Assembly: GCA_030248215.1 (NCBI GenBank) | Contig: JASANG010000678.1 | Coordinates: 104,431 to 168,430, forward strand | DNA from: Enoplolaimus lenunculus | Lineage: Eukaryota > Nematoda > Enoplea > Enoplida > Thoracostomopsidae | Length of the DNA stretch: 64,000 nt | Reading direction: 5' to 3' | Part shown: piece after piece, positions 1 to 13,532 of the stretch | How positions within the stretch are numbered: position 1 is the stretch's first letter | Layout of the letters: the number at the start of each line of letters is the position of its first letter | The notes under the pieces: model-generated | Told to the model about the DNA's origin: nothing | The model's input: the letters and a program-made list of their open reading frames with translations, nothing else | Databases searched by the model: none | Position numbers and translations under genes: made by a program

Positions 1-685
1 ATTTGCAAAATGTAATTTGAAAGTTTTCATTTCGTATTCACCCAATTTTAATATCGAACGCTTATTTTGCCATACAGTAAGCTTTACATAGCCAAAATCC
101 AATATACTTTCGCTTAGTTAAATTTCGACCGTAGCCAGAGAGAGGCAAGGAGAAGTTATGGTGTTCTGAAATTCGTCTCGTAAAATGTGATCCAGGCTAC
201 AGGTCTGAACAAAACTCGCGTAGATCTTCGTAGACATGAAAATTCTGAACGTCAAATTTTCCATAAAATTGAGTGCATCTATTCTATTCAATAAGACATA
301 CGCAATCATACCAAATACACACAAAATTGAAAATATATTAACAGGCGTATATACTATACGTCTTGTCGTGAACATTTATTTGACCAAGTAAGCAAGTAAG
401 CAACTGCGGGCAACACCAACTGCAAACTGTTATTTGTGACAGTAAAAATAATCATGAAATTGGTTAAAGGCTTCATTGGAATAATGGTATTAACAATTCA
501 AAGCAAATTCTTGGTCCAACTCCTTGTTCAGGTTGAACAGAACAACAATTAGCGTTTAAGACAGCTCAATGGCGAAGGAGACTGTCCACGACGTGGCATA
601 TAATAATATACATTAGTAAAAATCGACTAGTAGTTAACAAAACGACAAAGCAAGTTTGGCATAAGTCAATCACCTTGTAAAAATA
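1..685. other. No gene seen
   Basis: AT-rich sequence without a convincing exon, RNA gene or complete repeat on either strand. Confidence 0.6.
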
Positions 686-791
686 AGTATTAGTCTAAAG
701 TCTTTGCCTAAGCAAAAATAGTCTAAAATCTTATTTCACTCATTTTGCGGTCCTGCCAGAAAATGGGACGGCGCTAAAAGTAACATGGGCC
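686..791. repeat. Right half of the GGGCCCATGTTACTTT element
   Basis: GCCTAAGCAAAAATAGTCTA and the end CGCTAAAAGTAACATGGGCC match the right part of the copy at 56303-56482. Confidence 0.5.
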
Positions 792-1759
792 AATCAAGTC
801 AATAGAACAAAAAACCTTACTGGCACGAAGATAAATTAATCACTTTGCGTTGCACATACCAAATCCAGATGTATCTCGGCCTCCCGCGAACTATTGTTTG
901 CCTACAACATTAGAAAAGTTTCAGTTTCAGTCCCGTTTGCAAGTCGTGTTAATTTATTGCAAAAGCTAAACTTAATATCTAGGTTATATCCTCAAAAACT
1001 AGATGTCATTATGTATAAGCTTACCCCGTCCCTACCATGAGCTGTATATACAGTTAGACTTACAACACATACAAACGTTAGCAAGCTATTACAACGCTAT
1101 TCGAAAAACATACATTGTCCATACCTATTATACAACCAATAGTATCAATACTAAGTTAGATTAAAGGGAAGTATTTAATTTAGTACCTATTTTTTAAATA
1201 ATTAGACCCACAACCTTGGCGGTGTACGGGGGTTCAGCCGCTCACCCCGCAAACAATTTTGTTCCTTCCCCTAATAAAGTGTCAGCTAAACTTCCAAGCC
1301 TTACGAAGTCAACCACACGCGTCCCCTTAAAAGGTTTGTGGCCTTTCCTAGCATGTTAAGCTATCTATGGGTGCGGTACAAAATACAGACACATCAGACA
1401 ACTTTTTGGCAAAATTGTCAAATTACATAGATAAAGTGTTCTGCTTGGCAATTATACACTGATTGAATATAAGCCGGGCAAGTTTTCCTCCTACGCCGGC
1501 CTGCAAGGTGTTTTCAAAGCTTTTTTACAAGCAAAAACCATTTATTTTCGCCTGATTGTGGTGGTAAAATTAAAATTTCAAAAAAATTACCGCTTCGAAG
1601 TGTACGCGGTATATAGCATGTGAAACATGACTTCGAGCATAAGTATATATCAAGCTCATTGATTTTAATTTTGCTAAATACTGTAAAAATCTTAACTAAA
1701 ATACATATTTTTAGTTTAAGCAGTGGCATCTACGGAATTTACAATGCCAATGTAAAGAT
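792..1759. other. No gene seen
   Basis: Unique-looking AT-rich sequence. Short open frames here are within chance expectation. Confidence 0.6.
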
Positions 1760-1987
1760 CAGGGACGTAATAGTAGTATAAGCATGTTTCTGAGCATAAG
1801 CCTAAGCCTAAGAATCAGCTTATACCTAAGCCTAAACCTAGGCCTAAGGAAAAAAATTAATCTTAAGCTTATGCTTGCTCTATTACAGTTTCACAGAAAA
1901 ACGTTCCGTCCCTGGCTTAAACAAAAAATTAGTCTAAAGCTTACGGTTGCTCTTTTTACAGTCTCACTGAATAACGTTCCGCTCCTG
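1760..1987 (+). mobile_element. TTAGGC-bearing miniature element, right end doubled
   Basis: The left end is CAGGGACGTAATAGTAGTAT and the right end CGTTCCGTCCCTG at 1902-1914; they are inverted over about 10 bases. A second right end, CGTTCCGCTCCTG, follows at 1975-1987. The inside holds degenerate GCCTAA hexamers (reverse complement TTAGGC). Confidence 0.6.
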
Positions 1988-4389
1988 AATTTTTTATGCC
2001 ATTTACATGACTGAAGATATAACCTGGTATGAAATTTTTTTGACGTTAACTACCGAAACGAAATCTTGTGTTTCTAAGTGGTGCAGTGGTTGTTTCGTTC
2101 GAGCGATTTTAGTTCGACATAGTATAAAGTAGTCTTACACTGTGTGAGCTGAATTATTTACCCTAAAACAATATTAAATCTCAACTCATTAAATATGAAC
2201 AAGTTCAAGCATGAAACACGTTAACAAAGTAGCTTTTAAAGTATATACACAATTTATAATACACAATAAATACGACCAATCATATTCAATTTATGTCGTA
2301 AAACGCAGTTTGCCACAAAGGATATTGCGCATCCCAAGAACTGAAAGAGTATAAAACAACAGCTTCCACTGAACATAAAAATTTAGCAACAATTTAATCA
2401 ATAATTCCTTATTGGATGTGTAGCAAAATACCCTGCGCAGCAAAGTTCACTTTATAGCGAAAACCAACGCCCGTATTCTAAAATGTGTGTAGCACCTATT
2501 ACCAGTTGAAGATAGGTCTTGTAACTTTCGAACCAGTAAATGGTGATGTTTGAAATTCAACACATTTATTACATTCGATTTGCTCTACTTATGTTCAAAT
2601 TTTAAGATCTGCAATTGCAACAGTTCGTTAGGTTGAACACCTATTACTAACTGGTGATAGATGCTATATGCATTTGAGAATATTGGCCCAGATAATAACT
2701 AAACATATAGTGATATCCTACCTTCAAAGATGGTTGAATAGTTTTGAAACGCACGATAATCGACGATAGCTTAATTTTGAAATAATATTAAATTTTTGCA
2801 ATATATAATAGTGGAACAAACCTTGCCAACAAAGCAATAAAAGCCAAATGCAATTTTAGCATTTGTAACGAAAGAACCTTGCTTTCTTCGTATTTGTGTT
2901 TTACGTTTCCCTTCGTATGCAAAATTTTGTGACCTCAAAATTGGGCCACCCGCTGCCGTTTGGCTTCTACACGACCGAAATATACCGTCACACACCAAGT
3001 CTAAACGTCAATTACAATTGCAATATACATAAAAATAACAATAAGCATCACAAAATTATCGACTAGAATTCATGCAATAAAATAATTTGACCATTTATAT
3101 GAAGATGATACGGAACTCACACCAAATTCCGACCGAAAACATTACACTTAGTGTAACGTACCGTTATTATTAAGCTCAGGTACTGGCAAAGCACTAACCC
3201 AATCTGACAAGAGATATTTTATGCGCACCGTAGCGCAAATTGTACAATGTACAGTGTTTAACAATTACTACGCGTATACACAGTACCACCTATCCACAGG
3301 TCGTGAGAGAAAATATTGATATTGAGCGAAATGGTTAAGATTTAAGTTGAGGCTTAGTAGTTGTTTTTAAGTCAGTTTTCTGGTTTAACCTCAGTAAAAT
3401 TTCTTAGCAGGGAACTCCTAGGCACTGCCATAATTTACAATAAATCTTCTGATAAAAGTTTACGTCAATACCTTAACTTTGACAGACACTCATTCCTTCT
3501 CTGTTGTCATGCGTCAGTACTGTCTATATACGTCTACTATTCTCTGATAATAGCATTAATTATGGTAATATGTCTTTCTTGCTGTTCACCTGTTCTCATT
3601 TCGAGTACAACCAACCAACTGATGCCATGTATTAATGGCCCAGTACTGATATTCCAAGTATTACAGAGCTTCTTTGAACTACCGTTTTGCACACGGCTTT
3701 TGAACACTTTCGCCACACTGTTTTTCGAAATTGTACGAATTTGGCAATAGCTTAGGGTGGCGCTGTAATTCTTAAATAATGTTGTCTCGTATCAATTCGA
3801 CTGTTGATATGTGGTGCTATTCGACGTCGTCCGGTACTGCACGGTAACGTACGTGAATTGCTTGCATTGCACTGCGTAACGATTGGTTTGAAATTTTCTT
3901 GGACAGATGCCGTCCGATGTCGTCCAACATCGTACGGCGTCAGAGAGCATTAAAATAGTCAAACAGTATAGCGGCAGCGTGTTATGATTCAACTTAGGTG
4001 TAGGCTAAGGCTTTAGCTTACTAATGTGATTTCAGACTGTCCCTCAGACCAACTATCCTGCAGTTCGCGCAGTACTTAAAAATACCATGGAGGGTTAGTT
4101 TCGTTATGTACTCACCGATATTGTTTTAGACTGCGTATTGATTGAACAAAATACAACTGATACACAGAGCAACACAATACAAATAGCGGCGAAACTTAAA
4201 AACACAATGCAACTTCCACAATAACGTACGTATCACTACCATGACTAAACACAAGTCATTGCGGTCAATTTGTGTTGCGTGACCAGGCCCTGAAATTGCG
4301 GCGCTAAAAAGCAAAGTTCAGAAATATATTCCGCCATTCATAGTTTTAATTTTTGAAACACTTTACACAGTGCACTCGGAGGTGTGGGC
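1988..4389. other. No gene seen
   Basis: AT-rich non-coding DNA. A 129-codon open frame at 3361-3750 lacks a family match, splice context or ATG at its 5' end and is not called as a gene. Confidence 0.55.
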
Positions 4390-4397
4390 CCTGAAGC

Positions 4398-4777
4398 CAA
4401 TGGCGGATCCACGGGGGGAGGCCACCCCGGCCGTGGCCCCCCAACAGCATCTCGACAAAAATTATATAGTGTCAATTGCTGTTCTACGCCGTTTATTTCT
4501 ATGTTTTATACACAATAGTATATGCACGCTTTACAGTTTCTTGGCCCTGGAGTTATTTATGCGCTACAATTAGGGATAATAGACATTTATGGACTCTAAA
4601 CAAGAGTTAAAGAATCTACCCGCTTACGGATTCTTACTAGGGATACGGCCTCCTATTAATTGGGACTCAAAATGGGGACCCCCTCTTATTTGGGTCACTA
4701 CAGTACGGGTCAAAAATAAGTATATTATCTGTGAAATTTTGGCTCCCCCCCATTTTGAGATCCTGGATCCGCCACTG
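4398..4777. mobile_element. Miniature hAT-like element with CAGTGGCGGATCC terminal repeats
   Basis: The ends are CAATGGCGGATCC and GGATCCGCCACTG, inverted copies of each other. The flanks CCTGAAGC (4390-4397) and CGTGAAGC (4778-4785) form an 8-bp target duplication with one mismatch, as hAT transposases make. The inside is non-coding and contains, at about 4655-4705, a piece of the GGGTCACTACAGTA repeat family. Confidence 0.75.
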
Positions 4778-5249
4778 CGTGAAGCCGCAGTCATCCTGGC
4801 CATAATTATGATATGCCCCTGAATGCACCAGATAACTTTTGGGGGGAGGGTCGGGGCATAGGTGTTGATTTAAAAAACGTGGTGTATACAGGTTACGGTA
4901 GAAGTCGCACATAAACAACGTACGAAAGACGTAAAATCATGAGTCCTGAAAACAAATTCATTCCTAAACAAACAGTTGCAACAAACCTTACTATTTTGCT
5001 TCATCAGTCGATGAAAGCTCAGGCGAGTAAGTTCTTGCGAAAACATATATGGTGGTTAAATTGTTTTATGAAATATGCGTTGTTAATCACCATCTGTCTT
5101 TTTGCAGCACTGTTACTGTTTTGGCTCTACTGAAGAAACAATTGGAGCAAAAGTGTTGTGGAAGTTAAACCGAGTATCCTTCAAACAATTACGCTAATGA
5201 AGTTAAACAACTGGGCCGCAACAAACGCATGATATTTAAGAATAAAACA

Positions 5250-5300
<51 letters not shown>
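5250..5300. repeat. (AAT)17 microsatellite
   Basis: A perfect AAT trinucleotide run of 51 bp in non-coding DNA downstream of the EGR gene. Confidence 0.97.
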
Positions 5301-5302
<2 letters not shown>

Positions 5303-5639
5303 AGTTGGCAACAATTTGAATTAGACGTTTCTCGGAATTGAAGGGTCAAAAACTGCTCTCAGGGCCTGCACGATATATAATAGTGAAAAAAGTACGCGAG
5401 CAAATATCCTAACGCAGTTTTAGCAATAAATCATAATATATAATTTTCGTTTCGAAAACTATTTTTTAAGCCCGGTTTTGGCTCGAACTCTTCGGTTTAG
5501 AATGTATTTCTATAGTTGAAAATTTAAATATAATTATAAATTTCAGCAAGTTTCTTCCGGAATTGAATAACAACTCGTGCAACTGTTTTCAGTCGCCGTA
5601 GTATTCCTTTCTTTTGCACTAGTTATAATTATTTTGTTA

Positions 5640-5937
5640 CAATTAGCGTGGTTGTATTTGTTATTGTTTTTGTTGTTGTTGTTGTTCTTACTATTGCTGC
5701 TGCTGTTGTTGTTGTTTTTGTTGTCGTTGTTGTTGTTGTTGTCGTTGTTGTTGTTGTTCTTGCTGCTGCTGCTATTGTTATTGTTTTTGTTTTTGTTGCT
5801 GTTTTTGTTGTTGTTGTTGCTTTTGTAGTTATTGTTGTTGTTGTTGTTGTGGTGGTGGTTGTTGTTGTGGTTGTTGCTGTTGTTGTTGTTGTTGTTGTTG
5901 TTGTTGATGATGATGCTACTACTGCTGCTGCTGCTGC

Positions 5938-5983
<46 letters not shown>

Positions 5984-5985
5984 GC

Positions 5986-6046
<61 letters not shown>

Positions 6047-6118
6047 GCTGTTGATGATGATGTTGTTGTTGGTGCTGCTGCTGCTGTTGCTGTTGTTGCT
6101 CTTGCTGCTGTTGCTCTT
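5640..6118. repeat. CAA/CAG trinucleotide tract spanning the EGR C-terminus and 3' UTR
   Basis: On the plus strand this is almost unbroken GTT/GCT/GTC. On the minus strand it reads CAA with scattered CAG, CAT and CCA. The part from 6118 to 5922 encodes the C-terminal Gln/His tail of EGR; the rest lies beyond the stop at 5921-5919. CAA greatly outnumbers CAG. The tract is long enough that length variation between individuals is likely. Confidence 0.95.
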
Positions 6119-7307
6119 CACTCAACTGCGCCCGATACGCCTTGCTGTGCACCTTAGCGTGTCGCTTCTTTTCGTCCGATCGTGCAAATTTTCGTCCACA
6201 ACTATCGCAACTGAACGGTTTTTCGCCGGTATGCGTTCGAATATGCGTTGTCAAATGATCTGATCGGCTAAATGCCCGGAAACACATTCGGCACGCGAAC
6301 GGTTTTTGTCCGGTATGAATCCGGATGTGTCGGGTCAGTTCGTCTGAACGTGAAAAGCGACGATCACAAGCTTCTACTGGACACCGAAAAGGGCGTTCGG
6401 CAACTGGTGTTTTTGACGGGCGATTCGGATATTTTCGAGGTTTAACAGGTAAGTATCGCAAGTGAGAATACTGGTCAAGGGTAACTTGAGCTGCTGAGCT
6501 TACCGATAAATCCAACGAACGGGATGTCGATGGCTGGGTGGCCAATAATGCCGTTTGGCCGAAATCTAGCGGAACCGGAACGGAGCTGCCAGAGCTGGCA
6601 GCGGCGGTAGCTGATGGAAACAACATGGTTGCCGGTGGGACGTCACTGTGTTCAAAAGGAGATTTAGTCACGTCCATGCTATGCTCGGGTAGCATTTGGC
6701 TGTACGTCTGGCAACTTGGCGGGTACGAGTGACGTTTTCCGGCGGCGGCAGTTTCAACGCCGGGACTTAAGCTCGAGGTTTCTTGATTTGATGGAGGTCC
6801 AAATCTTGGTAACAAGTCTGAATGTGATAAGTATTGCGTCGCTGTCGGTGGCTGATCACTGGAACTACTGCCCCCGCTAGAGCTTGCGATCCCTGATGTG
6901 GTAACAGGTTCGTGTTGTATCAAAAATTTTGTTGAGGTAGTTGCTTGACCCGGATCGTAAGTGTGAGCAGTGAGTTTTTGAACAGGACCCGCAACTGCTA
7001 CCTGATACTGCGGTGGCGGTGGCCGAGCTCCGAAAAGCGTTGGTGTTGCCAGGGAAGTTGCTTCCCCGGTTGCGCTTCCAGTCGCCAATACAGAAATTAC
7101 TGGAGTACGTTCGACTGATAGACTAATCGTTGTTTGATGTCGGGATAACTGTGATACGCCATTGGTTTCCATAGCAGTTTGTTGTTCTTCGAAAATTGGA
7201 TTTTCTGAAGACACTGTTGATTCGTGACTGCTCGCTGGCGTTCCTGTTGAGCGAATGAATGGCGACCAACTAAACGATGAAGGGGTATGGTGTTGTGCGA
7301 ACAGCGG

Positions 7308-7339
<32 letters not shown>

Positions 7340-8091
7340 GACAAGAACCGTGTAGTTGTGATTGATAGCCAGACGTAGACGACGCAACACATTGACCTCT
7401 TGATGCCGGCCACATTGAGCAAATCGATTTTTGGTGTAAGTCATCGCCACTTTGTGATCCAAACGACGTTTCAGCGGGGGTTGTGATTTGAGTTTCAATC
7501 GCCTCTTTGTCATCGCGCTGAGATCCACCGATATTTGATTGCTGGCTGCTGCAATACGCTGTTGTTACCGAACAAGACAAAATATTGCTTTGGTCCGAAA
7601 CATTGAAAGACACAGCTGGTCCGTAAGATCCAGCGTGTGGTATACTATCACAGCGCGTTGGTGTCGAAATCGCCATTAGTTCTTCAAGTGGTTGATCGCT
7701 TTGTATAGTTGTCGAACCGCTTGTCGATAAATATTCCATTGTTGGCGATGATTTTGTTGTTGCTGTTGCTGTTGTTTTTTGCGTTGTTGCTGTTGGAGCA
7801 GCACGCATCTGAAGCCTCGATTGATCGCATATTAGGCTTGCAGCTTCTGCTGGTGAATAATGTTGCCGATATTGTATTCCAACACCAGATGCCAATCTTT
7901 GAGGACTTGAGGTTGGTTTTAGTCGCTGCGATGCGCGATATTTGGTCTGTTGTGCTTCAGCAACACATGCACCAAATGTGTTGCGGCGAATACGTTGATA
8001 TTTTCGTTGAGAAGTTCGGCTGTGTTGAAAATACATTGAGCTTGGTTGTGGGTCTGGCAACAGCAATAATTTTTGTCGGCCTTGATGATAA

Positions 8092-8143
<52 letters not shown>

Positions 8144-8463
8144 GCTCTGTCCATTGTGATTTGAATAACCCAGCCATGCCTGAAGAGATTTCTGCCGTTG
8201 GAGAATGGTAGGCTTGCTTTAGCGATTGCTCTTCTAATGTTGGAACGTCTAATTTATAGGTATTTCGCTTGCTTTGGTCTCTTGTTTGCTGTGTTCTGAC
8301 GACAGTCGCACATGACGGCGTGCTTAAGTTTAGCGGATACATGGTTTGATATTCCGGTTCAAATGTGGTTGTAATTTGTGGAACTTGCGGTTTGTGTTGT
8401 TGTTGTTGTTGTTGTAGTTGTTGTTGTTGTTGTTGTAGTTGTTGTTGTTGCTGCTGCTGCTGT

Positions 8464-8497
<34 letters not shown>

Positions 8498-11348
8498 GTT
8501 GTTGCTGTTGTTGCTGTTGTTGTTGATGTTGTTGTTTTTGTTGTTGCAATTGCAGTTGTTGCTGAGTAACCTGTGGGAATTTTTGATATACAGACAATTT
8601 TCGCTGTTGTGTCATTTTAATTCCAGAGTCTACGCCGTGAGCCAACTGTTTGCCTTTGTCAACGCTATGATGCAACGAGCGTCGAGGTAGCAAGGCAACA
8701 TCGCGCACAACCGCGAGTTCACCACTGGGTAATGTTGGAGCGGATATTTTTCTCGACTTACTGCTGCTACTGCCAGTAGTGCTTCCTGTTGCCATAGAAC
8801 TGGTTGCGCCGCAGAATCCAATCGTAGTTGCGGTCGTTGATATAGCTGAGGTCAATTGGTAAAGATACGGATTATGTCCAACGCTGTAACTGCGTTCGTA
8901 TAATTGCCTTTGTTGCTCGCTGCTGGCGGCTGCATCTGGTAGGCTTGATTCCGAACCAGGGGCGACAAACATTGGTGCCGGAAAATCTGTTGACAATGCT
9001 CTAAATATTGGTGTTGTTTCAAACCACGACGATATACCGCTATCTAAAGAGACACCGCTTGCTTTACGGATTTCTAGCAATTCAGTCATTGCACTGCTTT
9101 GTTGCGATGTTGTTGCTGTTGTTGTTGTTGTTGCTGCGCTTGTTGATGACGAAGATGTCGACCATGATGCTGAAACAGAAACCTGTGCCGCAGATGGAGC
9201 GATAGAGCTAGATGTTGTAGGTAAAGGAAGTGCTGTATACGATATTGTTACACTGCGTCCTTTATCATATGCTGATTTTGTTGGTGCTGATACTGTTGTT
9301 GGTATTGTTGTTATTGCTGTTGTTGTTATTGGTGTTATTATTATTGTAGTTGTTTTCGTTGTCGTTGTTTTTGTGGTTGTTGCAGCTGCTGTTGTTTCTG
9401 CTGCTGTTGTTGTAGTCGTTGTTGCTTCAGATGGAGTAATCGTAGAAGTTGAGGTAGTCGTACAGCCAGCTGCTGTACACGATGCTGCCCAAAGTGCGAA
9501 CCCAAGTGACTGAGGTTGTTGTTGTGGCTGTTGTTGGCGGTGGTGTTGTTGCACTGTTACCTTTTGTCCTGAAAAATAAAGTAATACTACATGTGCTAAC
9601 TGCGTGTTCTCTGACCATAGGCTTCTAGTAAAACACATCTGCCCCGCTAGATGTACCTTAGTTGGGCACCACTGGTCCCAGAAAACTTAACACGATATCG
9701 TTGCTCGATTGCCAAAAATGCTAACAGTGAAAATATAAAATATAACATTTAGAGTAAGTTAAAAGAACCGTTAGCTTTATCACATGCGCAACAGCCAGAG
9801 GGTGGAGGCACGTGGAGTGGCCCCTCCGATTTTCGAAGTCAGAAAATTTTGCATAACACATTGGAAATTTTGTTGAAAAAAACAGTAAGGCCCGACCATA
9901 CCTTGCAAATTATTTTCCACCATTACCTATCGTGTCCAGCATTGGTTGTCCCCTTGTTCTGACTCAGCTACACCGCCTTTGCGTATACCTTGATGACAAG
10001 AATAAATTTTATAAACTCAAAGTGATTTGTTTTCAGACTAACCTGATACTCCAGGGGTATTAACAAATTGCGTGCTCGAAGAAGGATACGAATCTGAAAA
10101 TTCGACAAATATGTTTGCGGGTCCTTTAGCTAAATCATCACTAATCGCTAGTTGCCCTGTCAGATATTCAGATCCAAGCTGCATGCTTGTTGTTTCCATC
10201 GGTTCAGCCAGTTGTTGTTTTTGTTCGACTCCAAGTCTACTTACTGTCGGCACTATTTCATGGCCCATAGTTGTCTCTAGAGTTTCTGTCGTCACACCGC
10301 TTATCATTTCAACATCGCTGGTTGCTGGAATTTCCGGTACTGATGGCAGCGGCACAACGCTTTCTGATACTTGCAGTGGAGGCGAAAACAGCGTCGGAGT
10401 CATACACGCGAGTGGCGAAAACATTTCTTCGCCAAAAAAAGCAGCACGACGTGTTGCAGTTGCCGCATGCGCCCCGCCAGGCAACAATCCGCTTCCGGTG
10501 CCACCAGGACCACCTGTACTACTACAAGTGACCGCATCATTGTTTGTACTGCCGCCGCTACTCAACAAATACGGAGTGTTCAACGTTGAACAATCAGATT
10601 TGCTTGATCCTGATACTGAACTGCTACTAGTACTACCTTTGGTTGATGCTTTTCGTTTGACAGGATCAAATCCAACAATATCGTGTTCGCCAGTAACGGT
10701 CGCTGTTGTTGTCGTTCTAAGTTCAATTTCAATATTTGGTAAAGATAATAAAGCTGCCGGAGTTACTTTTTGAGCTGTTGTTGATGAAGCTTGTGGCGAA
10801 TTCCGAACAGATCGTGAACTCGACGGGGCATCGACACTATGTACAGCGGAACTGGTACCAGTTGAAGCGGTTGTTGCTCGAGATATTATTGAACCAAATG
10901 CAGCAGGCAATTGTTGCCTTTGATGAAATTGATCGCCAGATGCTGATGTGTTTGTTGGCTGAGGATCAATTGCAAACGTCGACGCCGTGGGTCCTTCTGT
11001 CTGAGAACCTTCGATCACTGAATATTCCGGGTGATAGTAAGTCGCTGGTGTCCATTGAAGTTGACTGATTGAAATTTCGGACATTATTTCCGCAGTGCTA
11101 CCTGGAGCAATCGACGATGTGCCGACGTCTTGCTGTTGTTGTTCGAGTTGCTGTGGTTGTTGTTGTTCTTGTTCTTGTTGCTGTTGTTGTAGTTGTTGTG
11201 GTTGTTGTTGTTGACTCTGCTGTTGCTGAACTGGTAAAAGGTGATGAGAAGAAGCATACGTATTCGGAGGTTTGTCCATTCTAAAGCCACACAACTCCGT
11301 GCTGTATTGAAATGAATAACATTCGCTGTTGTGTAGGTTAATAACCAT
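5919..11348 (-). CDS. EGR: EGR-family C2H2 zinc-finger transcription factor, two coding exons, polyglutamine-rich
   Basis: The model has two coding exons, 11348-10043 and 9568-5919, joined by a 474-bp GT-AG intron (donor CAG|GTTAGT, acceptor TTTTTCAG, phase 1), giving about 1651 residues. Three C2H2 fingers occupy roughly residues 1494-1578. They carry the EGR signatures [40 protein letters not shown] and [17 protein letters not shown], so all zinc ligands and the usual DNA-contact residues are present. EGR proteins are nuclear factors that bind GC-rich GCGKGGGCG-type sites. The rest is Ser/Thr/Gln-rich and low in complexity, with Gln runs near residues 41-75, 770-828, 910-928, 1178-1189 and 1583-1651. 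Vertebrate EGRs are near 550 residues, so this is about three times longer, mostly from repeats. ATG at 11348 is the first in frame; a second lies 23 codons later. Upstream non-coding exons are not excluded. Confidence 0.9.
8092..8146. repeat. Pure CAA tract encoding polyGln in EGR
   Basis: About 18 consecutive GTT units on the plus strand, read as CAA on the minus strand, encode a Gln run near residues 910-928. It is more homogeneous than the tract at 8395-8572, suggesting recent expansion. Confidence 0.9.
8395..8572. repeat. CAA-rich tract encoding the longest internal polyGln run of EGR
   Basis: On the minus strand CAA repeats with CAG, CTA and CAT interruptions encode a Gln run of about 55 residues broken by Leu, Lys, His and Arg, near residues 768-828 of the EGR model. 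It is in frame with the zinc-finger exon. Confidence 0.9.
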
Positions 11349-13532
11349 GAGTAAAGGCAGTCGACATATCGTCGCAACATCGCGAGCATCAAAAGAAACA
11401 CATTTGATTTCTCATATCCAACTGTAATTTGTTTGTTGCGAAATGGTTGGAATGTTATGTCTTATAGACTGAGGAAAAAAGACGAAAAAATTTATTTAGA
11501 ACCACAATGATCCAGGTTCATTGTCATAATTTTCAGGGAACCACAATTAATTATTTTTGATTTGGAAAATTACTAGAACATATTACAATTGTTTTGCTAG
11601 TAGAAATTTGTTTAATCAATTTTAATATCGTAACCACGGTTTTTAGTATCCGCCCTGCAATCAAATATGTGTATCCAATGCTGGAAAAAAGGGATAAAAG
11701 TATACCCGCCGAACAGGTGCATAGCCAGAGGCGCCTGGGAAAGGTTCTAGACCTCCCAATTCACGAAGAAAGAAACGTTTTAGGAATATTGTAAATGCAA
11801 ATGAATTTAATACTATAATTACGTTTAGCTTCTCGCTCGTTCTGCTCAGCAGGTTTCTGCATAGTTTTACACGCGCGGTAAGGGTGGATTTGACCTCGCT
11901 AGCAATCGAAACTCCCCTTCAAAACCACGCAAAGTAAATAAATTTTCGCTTGGACATTGCAATTTTCAAATTGTATCAATATTTCAAAATTGTGTAAAAT
12001 TAGTTTAGGTGTATTTGGGGGTCGCATTGTTCATAACGCATGCCACCGGTTGAACACATTTCACGTTTATCACAAGGCTTGGAATGGAATCGAGGACAAT
12101 TTCAAGTGATAGTTCTAAGTATGTTGATGCTCTGTTTAGTAAATTATAGTAAATACCAACATTTTTCATGATGAAATTGAAAAATGTTCTCTCTGAGTCG
12201 AAACTGCATCCTCAAAAAATAAGCAAACAAAATTGTAAATAAAACCATTTTTGGCAAACGCCGACGAGAAACGTACCAAAACGACCCGTTAACAATTCGT
12301 GTGATTTTATAGCGCTTGAAAATGTGTTTTGAAATCGAGCTTTGAGCCCATTGGGCTCTGCCGGATAACATTATCACAGAAGATAAACTAACCATTCCAC
12401 TATTCTCCTAAAAATCCTTGGATGGATCCGTTGCTACTACAAACACGACTCGCTATAGTAATAACGGTATTGAATTGTCAAGATTTGATTAGATAATGCC
12501 AGTGACATGAATTTATAGTAAAGTAGGCGGCAAGTTTTTGATAAAACTAATTTGAACAGAAGTTGATAATTACAAATATTTATAGAAACGTAAAAATAAT
12601 TTAACGTATTTCACTCATAAAATACCTCGATGCCGAGTACTATTAAAGCCATCGAACACTATAAGGCTATCATCGACAATCCATGCAAATAAATACTGAA
12701 TAGGACGCTATTTAAAATAGAGCTTTTGCGTCATCATCTTACTGGCTTTTGAATGAAAATGGTTCGATTTTGAAAATTTTTTGCATATTTGAGGTTTTAT
12801 GATGTCAAACGCTCCATGATCATTTAACATCCAAATGTCAATTTCTGGAAGATTCATTTTTTAAGCTCACAAGATTTATGCTGTGTCGCGAAAATTGTTG
12901 GAAGAAAGTTTGAAATTTATATACCGTACAAACCAGTAGTGGCTAGAATAGGTTAGGTGTGACATTCGGTTAGTAGTTTGGACTATTGCCCAATCAGCTA
13001 TTTGGCTATTATGTACTTTTCATGAACGAATCGTAGAAATGCTTAAACTAGGCTCATTCGCTACATTGCTGAACGTTCGACCAATGTTCCACTCAATCCC
13101 AATAGCGTATTTGTTGACCTCAAAATTGAATTTATGAAAAATTCAATTCAAATTTCGATGTGAGCTGATCAGGAGTGGTCATGAGAAACAAAATCGTCCA
13201 AAATATATTAAATTACGAGTGCTTTCCGGTAAACAATAGCTGTGGTCTGCGTCTGACTTTTTCTACAAATTTATTACCTATAAATGTCAATTACAATTTC
13301 AACCCGCTGACATTATGAAACATTTCTACTTATAATTGTAGGAACGATAGTTTTGTAATTCTGAAAAGCTTTCACACATGTTATGCAACAAATCGACCGT
13401 GCCATTAGAAAATACAGCTGTGACAAAGCATTTCTTATCTGATTAACAGTGTTGGAGCTCTGTCACACTTTACTGCTCATTAAATAATACGGCATAGTCT
13501 TAAGCATGAGCCCAATAAAACGGTTACGCTCC
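11349..13532. other. Upstream region of EGR, no coding exon seen
   Basis: It may contain the promoter and untranslated exons of the minus-strand EGR gene, but no TATA box, cluster of sites or exon can be defended from sequence alone. Confidence 0.5.

Noticed and set aside
3361-3750. 129-codon plus-strand open frame
   Set aside because: It starts with TTG, has no recognisable domain and no neighbouring exon.
5543-6263. Long open frames of poly-Val, poly-Leu, poly-Ala and poly-Asn across 5543-6263
   Set aside because: They are other-frame readings of the CAA/CAG tract. The Gln frame is the one joined to the zinc fingers.
7709-8164. Plus-strand 151-codon open frame inside EGR
   Set aside because: It is antisense to the EGR coding exon and gains its length from the triplet repeat.
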